A DNA stretch of 64,000 nucleotides from CAZZKE01 sp964655005. GTDB taxonomy: Bacteria; Pseudomonadota; Alphaproteobacteria; Rhodospirillales; JABHCV01. The stretch spans positions 32,782 to 96,781 of the forward strand of contig CAZZKE010000003.1 of assembly GCA_964655005.1 (NCBI GenBank), written 5' to 3'. Positions 7,881 to 16,334 of this stretch are shown here, piece by piece (the first letter of the stretch is position 1; each line of letters begins with the position of its first letter). The translations under genes were made by a program, and so were the position numbers. The notes beneath the pieces were generated by a model, which had not been told where the DNA came from, did no database searches, and saw only the letters and a list, made by a program, of their open reading frames with translations.

Positions 7881-10325
7881 TCAGGTGTCCAGATTGGCGA
7901 CCTTGAGGGCGTTGGTCTGGATAAAGTCGCGCCGGGGTTCGACGACATCGCCCATCAGGGTCGAAAATACTTCTTCGGCGTCTTCGATGTGGTTGACCCT
8001 GACCTGCAGCAGCGAGCGGGCGTTCGGATCCAGCGTCGTTTCCCACAGTTGCTCCGGATTCATTTCGCCCAGCCCTTTGTAGCGCTGGATGCCGATGCCC
8101 TTGCGGCCGATCTCCATGATCGTCCGGACCAGCGATACCGGCCCGGCTATGGGGTATTCCTTTTCCCTGGCGACCAGGGTTCCGTGACGAGCATACAGTT
8201 TCTGCAAATGGCCGGCTTTTTCATCCAGTTTTCGCGCCTCGCTGCTGTGAATCAGCGCGCCGTCGATCCGGTGTTTTTCGGTAACGCCGCGCAGGGTGCG
8301 TTCGAACTTGAGGCCGCCGTCATCAAGCGCCGCCCCCTGCCAGCCCCGCTCGGTTTCGGGGGCCAGCGCGTCCAGGCGTTTGGCGATATAATCGGCGACC
8401 TGGGCGGCGTGATCTTCATCGGACAGGATCTGCGGGTTCAGCGCCCCCAGTATCGCCGCCTGTTCAATAATGTCTTCCGGAACGCGGCGGGCCAGGCTTT
8501 CGATCAGGTCCTTGGCTTCCCGGGCGCTGACCACTCGCCGGTGCAGGTCGGCCCCGGCGATTTGGTCGCCGTTGTGGCCGGTAAATACCGCGCCTTCGTC
8601 TATGGCCGCCGAAAACAGGTGATTTTCAAGGGCCGGGTCGTCCTTCAGATAAACTTCCGAATTGCCCCGCTTGGCCCGGTATAGCGGCGGCTGGGCGATA
8701 TACAGGTAGCCCCGTTCGATCAGTTCCGGCATCTGCCGGTAAAAAAAGGTCAAAAGCAGGGTGCGGATATGGCTGCCATCGACATCGGCGTCGGTCATGA
8801 TGATAATTTTGTGGTAGCGGCATTTGTCGGCGTTGAAGTCTTCCCGGCCGATACTGGTCCCCAGCGCCGCAATCAGGGTGCCGATTTCCGCCGAACCCAG
8901 CATCTTGTCGAAACGCGCCCGTTCGACATTCAAAATCTTGCCGCGCAACGGCAGGATCGCCTGATTTTTACGATGGCGGCCCTGCTTGGCGGAACCGCCG
9001 GCGGAATCTCCCTCGACCAGGAACAGTTCGGAAAGCGCCGGGTCGCGCTCCTGACAGTCGGCCAGTTTGCCGGGCAGCGAGGCGATATCCAGCGCCCCCT
9101 TGCGCCGGGTCAGGTCCCGCGCCTTGCGGGCCGCCTCGCGGGCGGCGGCGGCCTCGATGATCTTGCCGATCACCTGTTTGGCCTCGGCTGGGTGTTCCTC
9201 GAACCATTGTTCAAGATGTTCCGAGACGACATTTTCGACGATCGGCCGTACTTCCGATGACACCAGCTTGTCTTTGGTCTGCGACGAAAATTTGGGATCG
9301 GGCGCCTTGATCGACAGCACGCAGCTCAGGCCTTCGCGGGAATCGTCGCCGGTGATCGAGACCTTTTCTTTTTTCGTCAGGCCGCTGGAGTTGGCGTAGG
9401 AATTGATGGTCCGGGTCAGGGCGCCGCGAAAACCGGCCAGATGGGTGCCGCCGTCGCGCTGCGGAATATTGTTGGTAAAGCACAACATGGTTTCGTGATA
9501 GCTGTCATTCCACTGCATGGCGACCTCGACCACCACGCCGCCTTTTTCGCCAATCACCGAAATCGGCTCTGACAGCACCGGGTTTTTCGACCGGTCCAGA
9601 TATTTGACAAAGGCGATCAGCCCACCTTCGTAGTGCAGATCGACGACCTTTTCCTCGACGTGGCGGCGGTCGGTAAGGCGCAGGGCGACCCCGGAATTAA
9701 GAAACGCCAGTTCCCGCAAGCGGTGTTCCAGGGTGGCGAAATCATATTCAACCATGGTGAAGGTTTGCGGCGAGGCCAGGAAGGTCAGTTCGGTCCCGGT
9801 CTTCGGCCCCGGCCTGTTTTCGGCGACCGGCGCGTCGCCGGTAACGACCAGTGGTGCCGCCGTTTCGCCGTTTTCGAAGCGGACCAGGTGTTCCTTGCCT
9901 TCACGCCATATTTTCAGTTCCAGCCAGGTCGAAAGGGCGTTGACCACCGACACCCCGACCCCGTGCAGGCCGCCCGACACCTTGTAGGAATTCTGATCGA
10001 ACTTACCCCCCGCGTGCAGCTGGGTCATAATCACTTCCGCCGCCGAAACGCCTTCTTCGGCGTGAATATCGACCGGAATGCCGCGCCCGTTATCGGCCAC
10101 CGTGATCGAGCCGTCGCCGTTAAGCATGACATCGACCCGGTCGCAATAGCCGGCCAGGGCCTCGTCGATGGCGTTATCGACGGCCTCGTAGACCATGTGA
10201 TGCAGGCCCGAACCGTCGTCGGTATCGCCGATGTACATGCCCGGTCGCTTGCGGACCGCGTCGAGACCTTTCAGGACTTTGATCGATTCTGAATCGTAGA
10301 CGGCGTTTCCTCTATCGTCGGTCAT
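7881..10325 (-). CDS. gyrB: DNA gyrase subunit B
   Basis: An 814-residue GyrB, normal length. The GHKL ATPase region holds VADNGRGIPVDIH (about 76-88). The TOPRIM domain holds EGDSAGGSAKQGR and DADVDGSHI. The C-terminal end has QRYKGLGEMNPEQLW. With GyrA it introduces negative supercoils. The ATG at 10325 gives MTDDRGNAVYDS, the typical N-terminus; the longer open frame to 10922 runs antisense-free through recF and is rejected. It lies 11 bases downstream of recF, in the conserved dnaA-dnaN-recF-gyrB order. Confidence 0.98.
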   Translation of the reverse strand: MTDDRGNAVYDSESIKVLKGLDAVRKRPGMYIGDTDDGSGLHHMVYEAVDNAIDEALAGYCDRVDVMLNGDGSITVADNGRGIPVDIHAEEGVSAAEVIMTQLHAGGKFDQNSYKVSGGLHGVGVSVVNALSTWLELKIWREGKEHLVRFENGETAAPLVVTGDAPVAENRPGPKTGTELTFLASPQTFTMVEYDFATLEHRLRELAFLNSGVALRLTDRRHVEEKVVDLHYEGGLIAFVKYLDRSKNPVLSEPISVIGEKGGVVVEVAMQWNDSYHETMLCFTNNIPQRDGGTHLAGFRGALTRTINSYANSSGLTKKEKVSITGDDSREGLSCVLSIKAPDPKFSSQTKDKLVSSEVRPIVENVVSEHLEQWFEEHPAEAKQVIGKIIEAAAAREAARKARDLTRRKGALDIASLPGKLADCQERDPALSELFLVEGDSAGGSAKQGRHRKNQAILPLRGKILNVERARFDKMLGSAEIGTLIAALGTSIGREDFNADKCRYHKIIIMTDADVDGSHIRTLLLTFFYRQMPELIERGYLYIAQPPLYRAKRGNSEVYLKDDPALENHLFSAAIDEGAVFTGHNGDQIAGADLHRRVVSAREAKDLIESLARRVPEDIIEQAAILGALNPQILSDEDHAAQVADYIAKRLDALAPETERGWQGAALDDGGLKFERTLRGVTEKHRIDGALIHSSEARKLDEKAGHLQKLYARHGTLVAREKEYPIAGPVSLVRTIMEIGRKGIGIQRYKGLGEMNPEQLWETTLDPNARSLLQVRVNHIEDAEEVFSTLMGDVVEPRRDFIQTNALKVANLDT

Positions 10326-10336
10326 TAATTTTCTCT

Positions 10337-11548
10337 TTAAATTTGATAAGGCGTGACGGTGGCGTTTTCGACGGCCAAAAACTGGGCGGCCTGACCCAGG
10401 GGCTCGAACAGGGCCAAATCGGTGCCGGTCATCCAGGCCTGCACGCCCAGATCGATAATTTCCTGGAACAGAGCCCGGCGGCGGCGGCGGTCCAGATGGG
10501 CCGCCACTTCGTCGAGCAGCAACAGCGGCAACGAGCCCCGTTCCGCCGCTTGCAGGCGGGCGTTGGCCAGCACCAGGGCAATCAGCAGGGCCTTTTGTTC
10601 GCCGGTCGAACAAAGCGCCGCCGCCTGCCCGGCACCCAGATGATGGACCACCAGGTCGCTGCGGTGCGGGCCGGTTCCGGTGTGGCCGCTTGCGCCGTCG
10701 CCGTGGCGGCAATTGGCCAGGGCGCGGCGAAACCGGTCTTCGGCCTGCAGGGCCGGCCCTTCGCCAAGCCACTCTTCGATATCGCCGCTGACCGCGATGG
10801 CGGCGCCGGGAAAGGCGCCGTCTCCGGTGGTGATTTCGGCTAGCCGCGAGGCCAGATGGAGGCGGGCGGCGGCGACCGCGACGCCCGTCGTGGCCATGGT
10901 GTCTTCCAGCGCGCCGAGCCATTCCGGATCGGCCGCCCGGCCGCCGCCCGGCTGGCCGTGGCGCAACAGGCGGGAACGTTCGCGAAGCGCATGTTCATAG
11001 GCCGATACCCGCCCGGCATGGGCGGCGTCGAAGCCGAAAACCAGGCGGTCGAGAAAGCGTCGCCGGGCCGATGGCCCCTCGATAAACAGCCGGTCCATTT
11101 GCGGCGTCAGCCACTGGGCGCTCAGATGGTTGGCCAGGGCGCCCTGCGAGCGCACCGGCTGGCCGTCGATATGGACCAGCCGTTTTTCGCGGCGACCGCC
11201 GCCGTGATCGCCGCGCCCGGTGCCGATACTGAGCGGCCCGGCCGGCGTTTCCAGGTCGGCCGCGACGGCCCAGGTGCGACCGTCGGCGTCGATCTCGCCG
11301 GGCGTCGAACGGGCCACTTCGCCCAGCCGCGCCCCCCGCAGGCCGCGTCCGGGGACCAGAAAAGACACCGCCTCAAGGATATTGGTCTTGCCCGCCCCGT
11401 TGGCCCCGGTCAGCACGACCGGCCTGGCGTCGGTCCGCAGACGGAGCGACGGGTAACAGCGGAAATCCTTCAGGGTCAGGCGGGCAAGCGATACCCGACC
11501 GGCGCCGACCGGCGAAGCGTCGGCGCCATCGGTCTTCAATCTGGCCAA
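10337..11548 (-). CDS. recF: DNA replication/repair protein RecF
   Basis: A 403-residue SMC-like ATPase that loads RecA at gaps with RecO and RecR. Walker A GANGAGKT is at residues 48-55; the signature region STGEQKALL and Walker B LLLLDEVAAHLD lie in the C-terminal third. The core begins at about residue 20 (VSLARLTLKDFRCY), so the first 19 residues are a family-variable extension and the true start could be slightly downstream. It lies between dnaN (43 bases upstream) and gyrB. Confidence 0.95.
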   Translation of the reverse strand: MARLKTDGADASPVGAGRVSLARLTLKDFRCYPSLRLRTDARPVVLTGANGAGKTNILEAVSFLVPGRGLRGARLGEVARSTPGEIDADGRTWAVAADLETPAGPLSIGTGRGDHGGGRREKRLVHIDGQPVRSQGALANHLSAQWLTPQMDRLFIEGPSARRRFLDRLVFGFDAAHAGRVSAYEHALRERSRLLRHGQPGGGRAADPEWLGALEDTMATTGVAVAAARLHLASRLAEITTGDGAFPGAAIAVSGDIEEWLGEGPALQAEDRFRRALANCRHGDGASGHTGTGPHRSDLVVHHLGAGQAAALCSTGEQKALLIALVLANARLQAAERGSLPLLLLDEVAAHLDRRRRRALFQEIIDLGVQAWMTGTDLALFEPLGQAAQFLAVENATVTPYQI

Positions 11549-11591
11549 TCCTGGTGATCGGGTCAGGGCGGTTTTCCTTCGAGAATGCGGA

Positions 11592-12707
11592 TTACACCCG
11601 CATGGGCATCAACACGTACAGCGCACTGGCGTCATCGGTTTCGCTAAGAATGGTCGGCGACGCCGCATCGGCCAGGGTCAGGCGGGCGTTGTCGCCTTCG
11701 ATCTGGCCGGTAATGTCGAGCAGATAGCGGGAATTGAAGCCAATTTCCATGGCCTCGCCGGTATAGTCGACTTCGATTTCCTCCGTGGCGCTGCCCTGAT
11801 CAGGGCTCGACGCCGACAATACCAGCACGCCGGGGCCAATGGCCAGCTTGACGGCGCGGGATTTCTCGCTGGATATGGCCGATACCCGGTCCACCGCCTC
11901 GGCGAACGGCTTGCAGCGGACTATCAGTTCCTTGTCGTTGCCCGACGGGATGACCCGTTGGTAATCGGGGAAGGTGCCGTCGATCAGCTTCGAAGTCAGG
12001 GTGACGGAATCAAACGTGAAGCGGATTTTGGTTTCCGACAGCTCGACGGCGACATCATCGACCGTTTCCTCGATCAGCCGGTGCAGTTCGCCGACGGTCT
12101 TGCGCGGCACGATAATTCCGGGCATGCCCTCGGCGCCGCCCGGCAGTGGGCCTTCGGCGCTGGCCAGCCGGTGGCCGTCGGTGGCCACCGCGCGCAGCAC
12201 GGCGGCGCCGTTGCGTTCCGCCGCATGCAGATAAATTCCGTTCAGGTAGTAACGGGTTTCCTCGGTCGAAATGGCGAAACGGGTGCGGTCGATCAGGCCG
12301 CGAAGTTCCGTCGCGGGCAACGAAAAACGGTGTGGCAGGTCGCCGCCCGACATCACCGGAAATTCATCGGTCGGCAGGCAGGTCAGGGTGAACCGGGAGC
12401 GCCCGGAGCGGATCACCAGCCGGCCGTCGTCGCCGCTGTCGAATTCGATTTCCGAGCCATCGGGCAACTTGCGGACGATTTCGTAAAGCGTCAGGGCCGG
12501 GGCGGTGGTGGCGCCCGGCGTTTCGACGCCGGCAGCGACCTGGTCGATTATGTCCAGGTCCATGTCGGTAGCGTTCAGGCCCAGCTGCCCGTCGCCCGCC
12601 TCGATCCTGACGTTGGATAAAATCGGAATGGTGTTGCGCCGCTCGACCACGCTCTGGACACGGCCCAGGGCCTTCAGCAATGCGGCCCGTTCAATGGTAA
12701 ATTTCAT
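11592..12707 (-). CDS. dnaN: DNA polymerase III beta sliding clamp
   Basis: A 371-residue beta clamp starting MKFTIERAALLKALGRVQSV, the standard N-terminus, and ending in the conserved YVLMPMRV. The clamp encircles DNA and tethers Pol III and other partners. The frame is open to 12785, but the conserved start at 12707 is clear. A separate promoter with an extended -10 lies about 90 bases upstream. Confidence 0.98.
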   Translation of the reverse strand: MKFTIERAALLKALGRVQSVVERRNTIPILSNVRIEAGDGQLGLNATDMDLDIIDQVAAGVETPGATTAPALTLYEIVRKLPDGSEIEFDSGDDGRLVIRSGRSRFTLTCLPTDEFPVMSGGDLPHRFSLPATELRGLIDRTRFAISTEETRYYLNGIYLHAAERNGAAVLRAVATDGHRLASAEGPLPGGAEGMPGIIVPRKTVGELHRLIEETVDDVAVELSETKIRFTFDSVTLTSKLIDGTFPDYQRVIPSGNDKELIVRCKPFAEAVDRVSAISSEKSRAVKLAIGPGVLVLSASSPDQGSATEEIEVDYTGEAMEIGFNSRYLLDITGQIEGDNARLTLADAASPTILSETDDASALYVLMPMRV

Positions 12708-12796
12708 ATTGCTTCTAGGACTTACAGGTGTTGTTATTTTACGGTCGACCGGTCGCCAGGACCAGGCCTTCCACGGTCTCCCCACGAGAGACTGTC

Positions 12797-12805
12797 ATTA
12801 TACCA
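12797..12805 (-). promoter_or_regulatory. extended -10 promoter element for dnaN
   Basis: On the minus strand TGGTATAAT matches the extended -10 consensus TGnTATAAT exactly, in the dnaA-dnaN gap. No good -35 stands at the right distance, which fits an extended -10 promoter. Predicted initiation is near 12790, giving about an 80-base leader to the dnaN ATG. It would let dnaN be expressed independently of dnaA. Confidence 0.55.
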
Positions 12806-12855
12806 AAAAGCCCTGAAAGCAGAAGCCTTTTCGACGTCTCGGGCGGCCCCCGGAA

Positions 12856-14319
12856 TCAGCCCTCGAGCATCCGGCGGAGCAGCTCGACATCTTCGGCGAA
12901 AGAAGAATCGCATTCCCGCAGTTCTTCGACCTTTTTCACCGCGTGCATCACCGTGGTGTGGTCGCGACCGCCGAATTTGCGGCCTATTTCGGGCAGCGAC
13001 CGCGAGGTCAGCTGCTTGGCCAGGTACATGGCGACCTGGCGCGGCCGGGCCACCGAACGGGCCCGCCGGGCCGAATGCATATCGGATATGCGGATGTTGA
13101 AATGGGACGCCACCTGTTTCTGGATTTCCTCGATAGTCACCCGGCGGTCATTGGCGCGGAGCAGGTCGTGCAGCACTTCCTGGGTGTTTTCCAGGGTGAT
13201 TTCACGACCGACAAGCTGCGAGTGGGCGACCACGCGGTTCAGCGCGCCTTCCAGTTCGCGCACGTTGGCGGTAATCTTGTGGGCCAGGAATTCCAGCATC
13301 TTCTGCGGCACCTGAACCTTCATCAGGTCCGCCTTGGATTCCAGAATCCCCAGGCGAAGTTCGTAGGTGGTGGCGTGGATATCGGCGACCAGGCCGCAAT
13401 TCAGCCGCGATTGCAGGCGTTCCTCCATGCCTTCCAGATCGGACGGCGACTTGTCGGCGGACAGGATAATCTGCCGGCCCTGATCGACCAGCGCGTTAAA
13501 GGTATGGAAAAATTCTTCCTGGGTGGCGCCCTTGCCGCCGATAAACTGCACGTCGTCGATCATCAGGACATCGACATTGCGGAACATGTCCTTGAAGTCG
13601 ACCGTGTTTTGTTCCCGCAGGGCCCGGATAAACCGGTACATGAATTTTTCCGCCGACAGATAAATCACCGTGCGCGACGGGTCCTGTTCCCGGATATGCC
13701 AGGCGGTGGCGTGCATCAGGTGGGTCTTGCCAAGCCCGACGCCGCCATACAGGAACAGCGGATTAAACGGCGCCGTGGCCGCCTCGGCGACTCTTCTGGC
13801 GGCGGCGTAGGCGAATTCGTTGGGCTTGCCGACGACGTAATTCTCGAAGGTAAAGCGGGCGTCCAGCGGCGCGCTGATGTCGTCGCCGCCGCCGGTTCGG
13901 CGCACCCCCCCCGCCTTGAGCCGGGCGCCGGACGCTTCCAGCGCCCCGGAGGCCCGCGACGATGCGGCGGTGGTGGCGCTTTCGGTCGCCGCCGCCAGCC
14001 TGCCGCCGGGGCGCTCGCCCGGCTTGTGCCGGGGGGCGGGCTTGAAACAATGATCGGACTGGACAAATATATCGACGCTGGCGACCGCCGGATCGACACC
14101 GTTCCACAGGGATTGCAGACGGTCGGCGTAGTGGGCGACCACCCAGTCGCGCATGAAGCGGGTCGGCACGGCGATGCGGGCGGCGCCATCGACGACTTCG
14201 CGCACCGCCATCGGTTTCACCCAGCTTTGATAGGCGGCTTCGCCGATTTCGCCGCGCAGGTTTTCACACACCTGATTCCAGCAATAAGCGACCGGGTCGT
14301 CTGATTTATCGCTCGTCAT
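12856..14319 (-). CDS. dnaA: Chromosomal replication initiator protein DnaA
   Basis: A 487-residue DnaA. Domain I is at about residues 1-90, followed by a Gly/Ala-rich domain II linker (about 95-150) longer than in E. coli. The AAA+ domain has Walker A GGVGLGKTH at 192-200 and Walker B VLMIDDVQFI. Domain IV ends the protein with the DnaA-box recognition motif GGRDHTTVMHAV. It opens the origin and can also act as a regulator. It is followed by dnaN after 148 bases and preceded by a long AT-rich gap. Confidence 0.98.
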   Translation of the reverse strand: MTSDKSDDPVAYCWNQVCENLRGEIGEAAYQSWVKPMAVREVVDGAARIAVPTRFMRDWVVAHYADRLQSLWNGVDPAVASVDIFVQSDHCFKPAPRHKPGERPGGRLAAATESATTAASSRASGALEASGARLKAGGVRRTGGGDDISAPLDARFTFENYVVGKPNEFAYAAARRVAEAATAPFNPLFLYGGVGLGKTHLMHATAWHIREQDPSRTVIYLSAEKFMYRFIRALREQNTVDFKDMFRNVDVLMIDDVQFIGGKGATQEEFFHTFNALVDQGRQIILSADKSPSDLEGMEERLQSRLNCGLVADIHATTYELRLGILESKADLMKVQVPQKMLEFLAHKITANVRELEGALNRVVAHSQLVGREITLENTQEVLHDLLRANDRRVTIEEIQKQVASHFNIRISDMHSARRARSVARPRQVAMYLAKQLTSRSLPEIGRKFGGRDHTTVMHAVKKVEELRECDSSFAEDVELLRRMLEG

Positions 14320-14520
14320 ATATTTTAATAACCCCTAATTGGGTGTTTGATGCGGCGAGGGTCGGCGGATCCGTTTGGCTGGCCCGGCGACCGGAAAGAC
14401 CCGCTACGTACGGAGCAACCATTCGTTGGTGCGCGCCCGCCATCTAGCGACTTTAACAATTATTAGTTGGATGATCTTAGCCGATACTTCACATGCACAC
14501 AACTGGCAAATTTGCCTACA

Positions 14521-14561
14521 AATATTTATAAAATTTTATTTAAATTGTCGTTATAAATACT
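14521..14561. repeat. AT-rich 11-bp inverted repeat upstream of dnaA
   Basis: AATATTTATAA at 14521-14531 and TTATAAATACT at 14551-14561 are inverted copies with one mismatch, separated by a very AT-rich 19-base spacer. This is the most AT-rich spot in the window and contrasts with the GC-rich surroundings. It could be a duplex-unwinding element, a regulator site or a structured leader; the sequence alone does not decide. Confidence 0.6.
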
Positions 14562-14734
14562 TGACCTTTATTATGCAGCGTTTCCCCGCATCACCCTGTC
14601 CCATTAAGGATAAATTACAAAGACATGATGGCACTTGCAACGTGTTCGTATAGGGAACATTGAAAATAATTTTCTTGACAACAAGGCCGCCTTCGAGTCC
14701 CCCGGAAGAGGCCCTTGAAAAACCTAGCAGATGC

Positions 14735-14768
14735 AAAAAAGGCCGCCCTCCCTGGCCGGGGGGCGACC
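14735..14768 (-). terminator. Rho-independent terminator of rpsT
   Basis: On the minus strand GGTCGCCC pairs with GGGCGGCC (one T-G wobble); an inner CCC/GGG pair extends the stem, and it is followed at once by TTTTTT. It begins about 30 bases after the rpsT stop. Confidence 0.85.
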
Positions 14769-14799
14769 GTTTTCAATCAGGCTTTTCGCCGTCTTGCGA

Positions 14800-15066
14800 T
14801 CAGGCGGCCAGCACCTTGATCCGGGCCGACAGGCGCGATAATTTCCGGGCCGCCATTTTCCGATGGAAGATACCCTTGGCGACGCCGCGCATCAGTTCCG
14901 GCTGGGCGGCCCTGAAGGCGGCCTCGGCGATGCCCTTGTCGCCGTCGGCGATGGCCTCTTCGACCTTGCGGATATAGGTCCGGATGCGGGTTCTGCGGTC
15001 ACCGTTCACCTTGGTCCGGCGCGCGGTCTGGCGAAAGCGTTTCTTTGCGGATGCGTGGTTTGCCAT
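14800..15066 (-). CDS. rpsT: 30S ribosomal protein S20
   Basis: An 88-residue S20 starting MANHASAKKRFRQTARRTKV, the typical N-terminus, and rich in Lys/Arg throughout. It binds 16S rRNA early in 30S assembly. The frame is open to 15147, but the conserved start is at 15066, with AGAGAG upstream. A good promoter lies at 15119-15147 and a good terminator at 14735-14768, so it is probably monocistronic. Confidence 0.97.
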   Translation of the reverse strand: MANHASAKKRFRQTARRTKVNGDRRTRIRTYIRKVEEAIADGDKGIAEAAFRAAQPELMRGVAKGIFHRKMAARKLSRLSARIKVLAA

Positions 15067-15112
15067 GGTCTCTCTTGTGTTTCGTGCTCGGGCTGGATTT
15101 AGTGTAAGCGAA

Positions 15113-15133
15113 CGCGGGTTTATATAGCCCGCG
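15113..15133. repeat. dyad around the rpsT -10 element
   Basis: CGCGGG at 15113-15118 and CCCGCG at 15128-15133 form a perfect six-base dyad whose loop contains the TATATA of the rpsT promoter. It adjoins the larger 15-bp dyad at 15133-15167. Confidence 0.6.
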
Positions 15134-15147
15134 CCCGGCCCCGTCAA
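15119..15147 (-). promoter_or_regulatory. sigma70-type promoter of rpsT
   Basis: On the minus strand TTGACG (15142-15147), a 17-base spacer and TATAAA (15119-15124) each match five of six consensus bases, the best full promoter I find in the window. The expected start near 15112 gives about a 45-base leader to rpsT. The -35 sits in one arm of a 15-bp dyad and the -10 in the loop of a second. Confidence 0.65.
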
Positions 15148-15167
15148 GTCCGTTGACGGGGCCGGGC
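15133..15167. repeat. perfect 15-bp dyad between ech and rpsT
   Basis: 15133-15147 and 15153-15167 are exact inverted copies of 15 bases around a five-base loop, starting in the ech stop codon. As RNA this would be a very stable hairpin ending ech transcripts, but no U tract follows on the minus strand. It also contains the -35 of the rpsT promoter. It may be a factor-assisted terminator, an mRNA-stabilising hairpin or an RNase III site. Confidence 0.75.
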
Positions 15168-15943
15168 TATTCGCCCGTGAACGATGGCCGCCGCTTATCG
15201 ATGAAGGCCGCCATGCCTTCTTTCTGATCTTTGGTGGCGAAGGTGGCGTAAAACATCCGGCGTTCGAACCGGATGCCTTCGGCCAGCGTCGTTTCCAGCG
15301 CCCGGTTGACCGCCTCCTTGGCCATCATCACCACCGGACGGGACAGCTCGGCGATGGCTCCGGCGGTCTTGAGCGCCTCCTCGATCAACTGGTCGGCCGG
15401 GACAATACGGCTGACCAGCCCCGACCTTTCGGCCTCTTCGGCATCCATCATGCGCCCGGTCAGGCACATTTCCATGGCCTTCGACTTGCCGACGGTGCGG
15501 GTCAACCGCTGCGAGCCGCCGGCCCCGGGAATGGTGCCGATGGTGATTTCCGGCTGGCCGAACCTGGCGGTATCGGCGGCCAGGATGAAGTCGCACATCA
15601 TCGCCAGTTCGCAGCCGCCGCCCAGGGCGTAGCCGGCGACGGCGGCGATCACCGGCTTGCGGCACCGCGTCACCCGTTCCCAGCCGGCCCCGATAAAGTT
15701 TTCATTATAGACATCGGCGAAGGACTTATCCTTCATCTCCTTGATGTCGGCGCCGGCGGCGAAGGCCTTCGCCGAGCCGGTGATAACCATGGCGCCGATT
15801 TCGCCATCGGCCTCGAAGTCGTCCAGGGCCTGGGCCAATTCACCAATCAGCGCCCCGTTCAAGGCGTTCAGCGCGTCCGGCCGATTGAGCGTTATCAGGC
15901 CGGCCCGGCCCTTTTTCTCGGCGATGATATTGTGGTAAGCCAT
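15167..15943 (-). CDS. Enoyl-CoA hydratase
   Basis: A 258-residue crotonase-family hydratase. It has the oxyanion-hole segment SAKAFAAGADIKEM and the two acid/base glutamates expected in GGGCELAMMCDF and PEITIGTIPGAGGS, close to short-chain enoyl-CoA hydratase. It hydrates trans-2-enoyl-CoA in beta-oxidation. The gene commonly lies between mutM and rpsT in alphaproteobacteria. The 15-bp dyad at its stop codon probably separates its transcript from rpsT. Confidence 0.93.
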   Translation of the reverse strand: MAYHNIIAEKKGRAGLITLNRPDALNALNGALIGELAQALDDFEADGEIGAMVITGSAKAFAAGADIKEMKDKSFADVYNENFIGAGWERVTRCRKPVIAAVAGYALGGGCELAMMCDFILAADTARFGQPEITIGTIPGAGGSQRLTRTVGKSKAMEMCLTGRMMDAEEAERSGLVSRIVPADQLIEEALKTAGAIAELSRPVVMMAKEAVNRALETTLAEGIRFERRMFYATFATKDQKEGMAAFIDKRRPSFTGE

Positions 15944-15957
15944 CGGATATTCCTTAT

Positions 15958-16320
15958 CTATTTTTCGGCGGGACGAAGGGTAAAGCGGGCGATCAGCGGG
16001 GCGTTTGAACGGGGCGGGAATTCCAGTTTTAAAATTTCATCTTCGCGGACAAACAGGCCCGGCCCGGTCTCTACCCAGCCCAGCTGGGGCAGGGTCGCGG
16101 CATAGAAATCCAGCACCGCCTGGCGGCTGGTGGTTCCCTGTACGGCATTTTCGACGATGCGCCCGCCCGGGCTGTCGAAGGCCATCAGCTCGCCGGCCAG
16201 TTCGGACATTCCCGGCATCAGCGGCAGGTCATCGAAGCCGCCGACAAACTCACTACCGGCGCGTCCGGGCGAGGCCATCAGCAGCAAGATGACGGTAATG
16301 GCGAAACTTTTCATGGTCAC
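15958..16320 (-). CDS. Small secreted protein of unknown function
   Basis: A 120-residue protein with an N-terminal signal peptide (residues 1-21, cleavage expected after GRA). The mature part of about 99 residues has no motif I recognise; it looks like an alpha/beta domain with segments LDFYAATLPQLGWVETG and a C-terminal beta strand. It lies 13 bases after mutM and 14 bases before ech on the same strand, so it is likely expressed with mutM. I cannot assign a function. Confidence 0.75.
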   Translation of the reverse strand: MTMKSFAITVILLLMASPGRAGSEFVGGFDDLPLMPGMSELAGELMAFDSPGGRIVENAVQGTTSRQAVLDFYAATLPQLGWVETGPGLFVREDEILKLEFPPRSNAPLIARFTLRPAEK

Positions 16321-16334
16321 GGAATTCTATGCCA

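Larger units (their letters stand above)
14320..14799. other. 480-bp noncoding gap between rpsT and dnaA
   Basis: No gene is supported here. It contains the rpsT terminator at one end, an AT-rich core (about 14515-14575) with an 11-bp inverted repeat, and the presumed dnaA promoter and leader. I find no consensus DnaA box (TTATCCACA); the closest, TTATCCTTA on the minus strand near 14605, differs at two positions. It is therefore described as an AT-rich upstream region of dnaA rather than called as an origin. Confidence 0.8.

Noticed and set aside
10326..10922. Open frame extending gyrB upstream by about 200 codons
   Set aside because: It runs through recF in another frame, and the conserved GyrB N-terminus begins at 10325.
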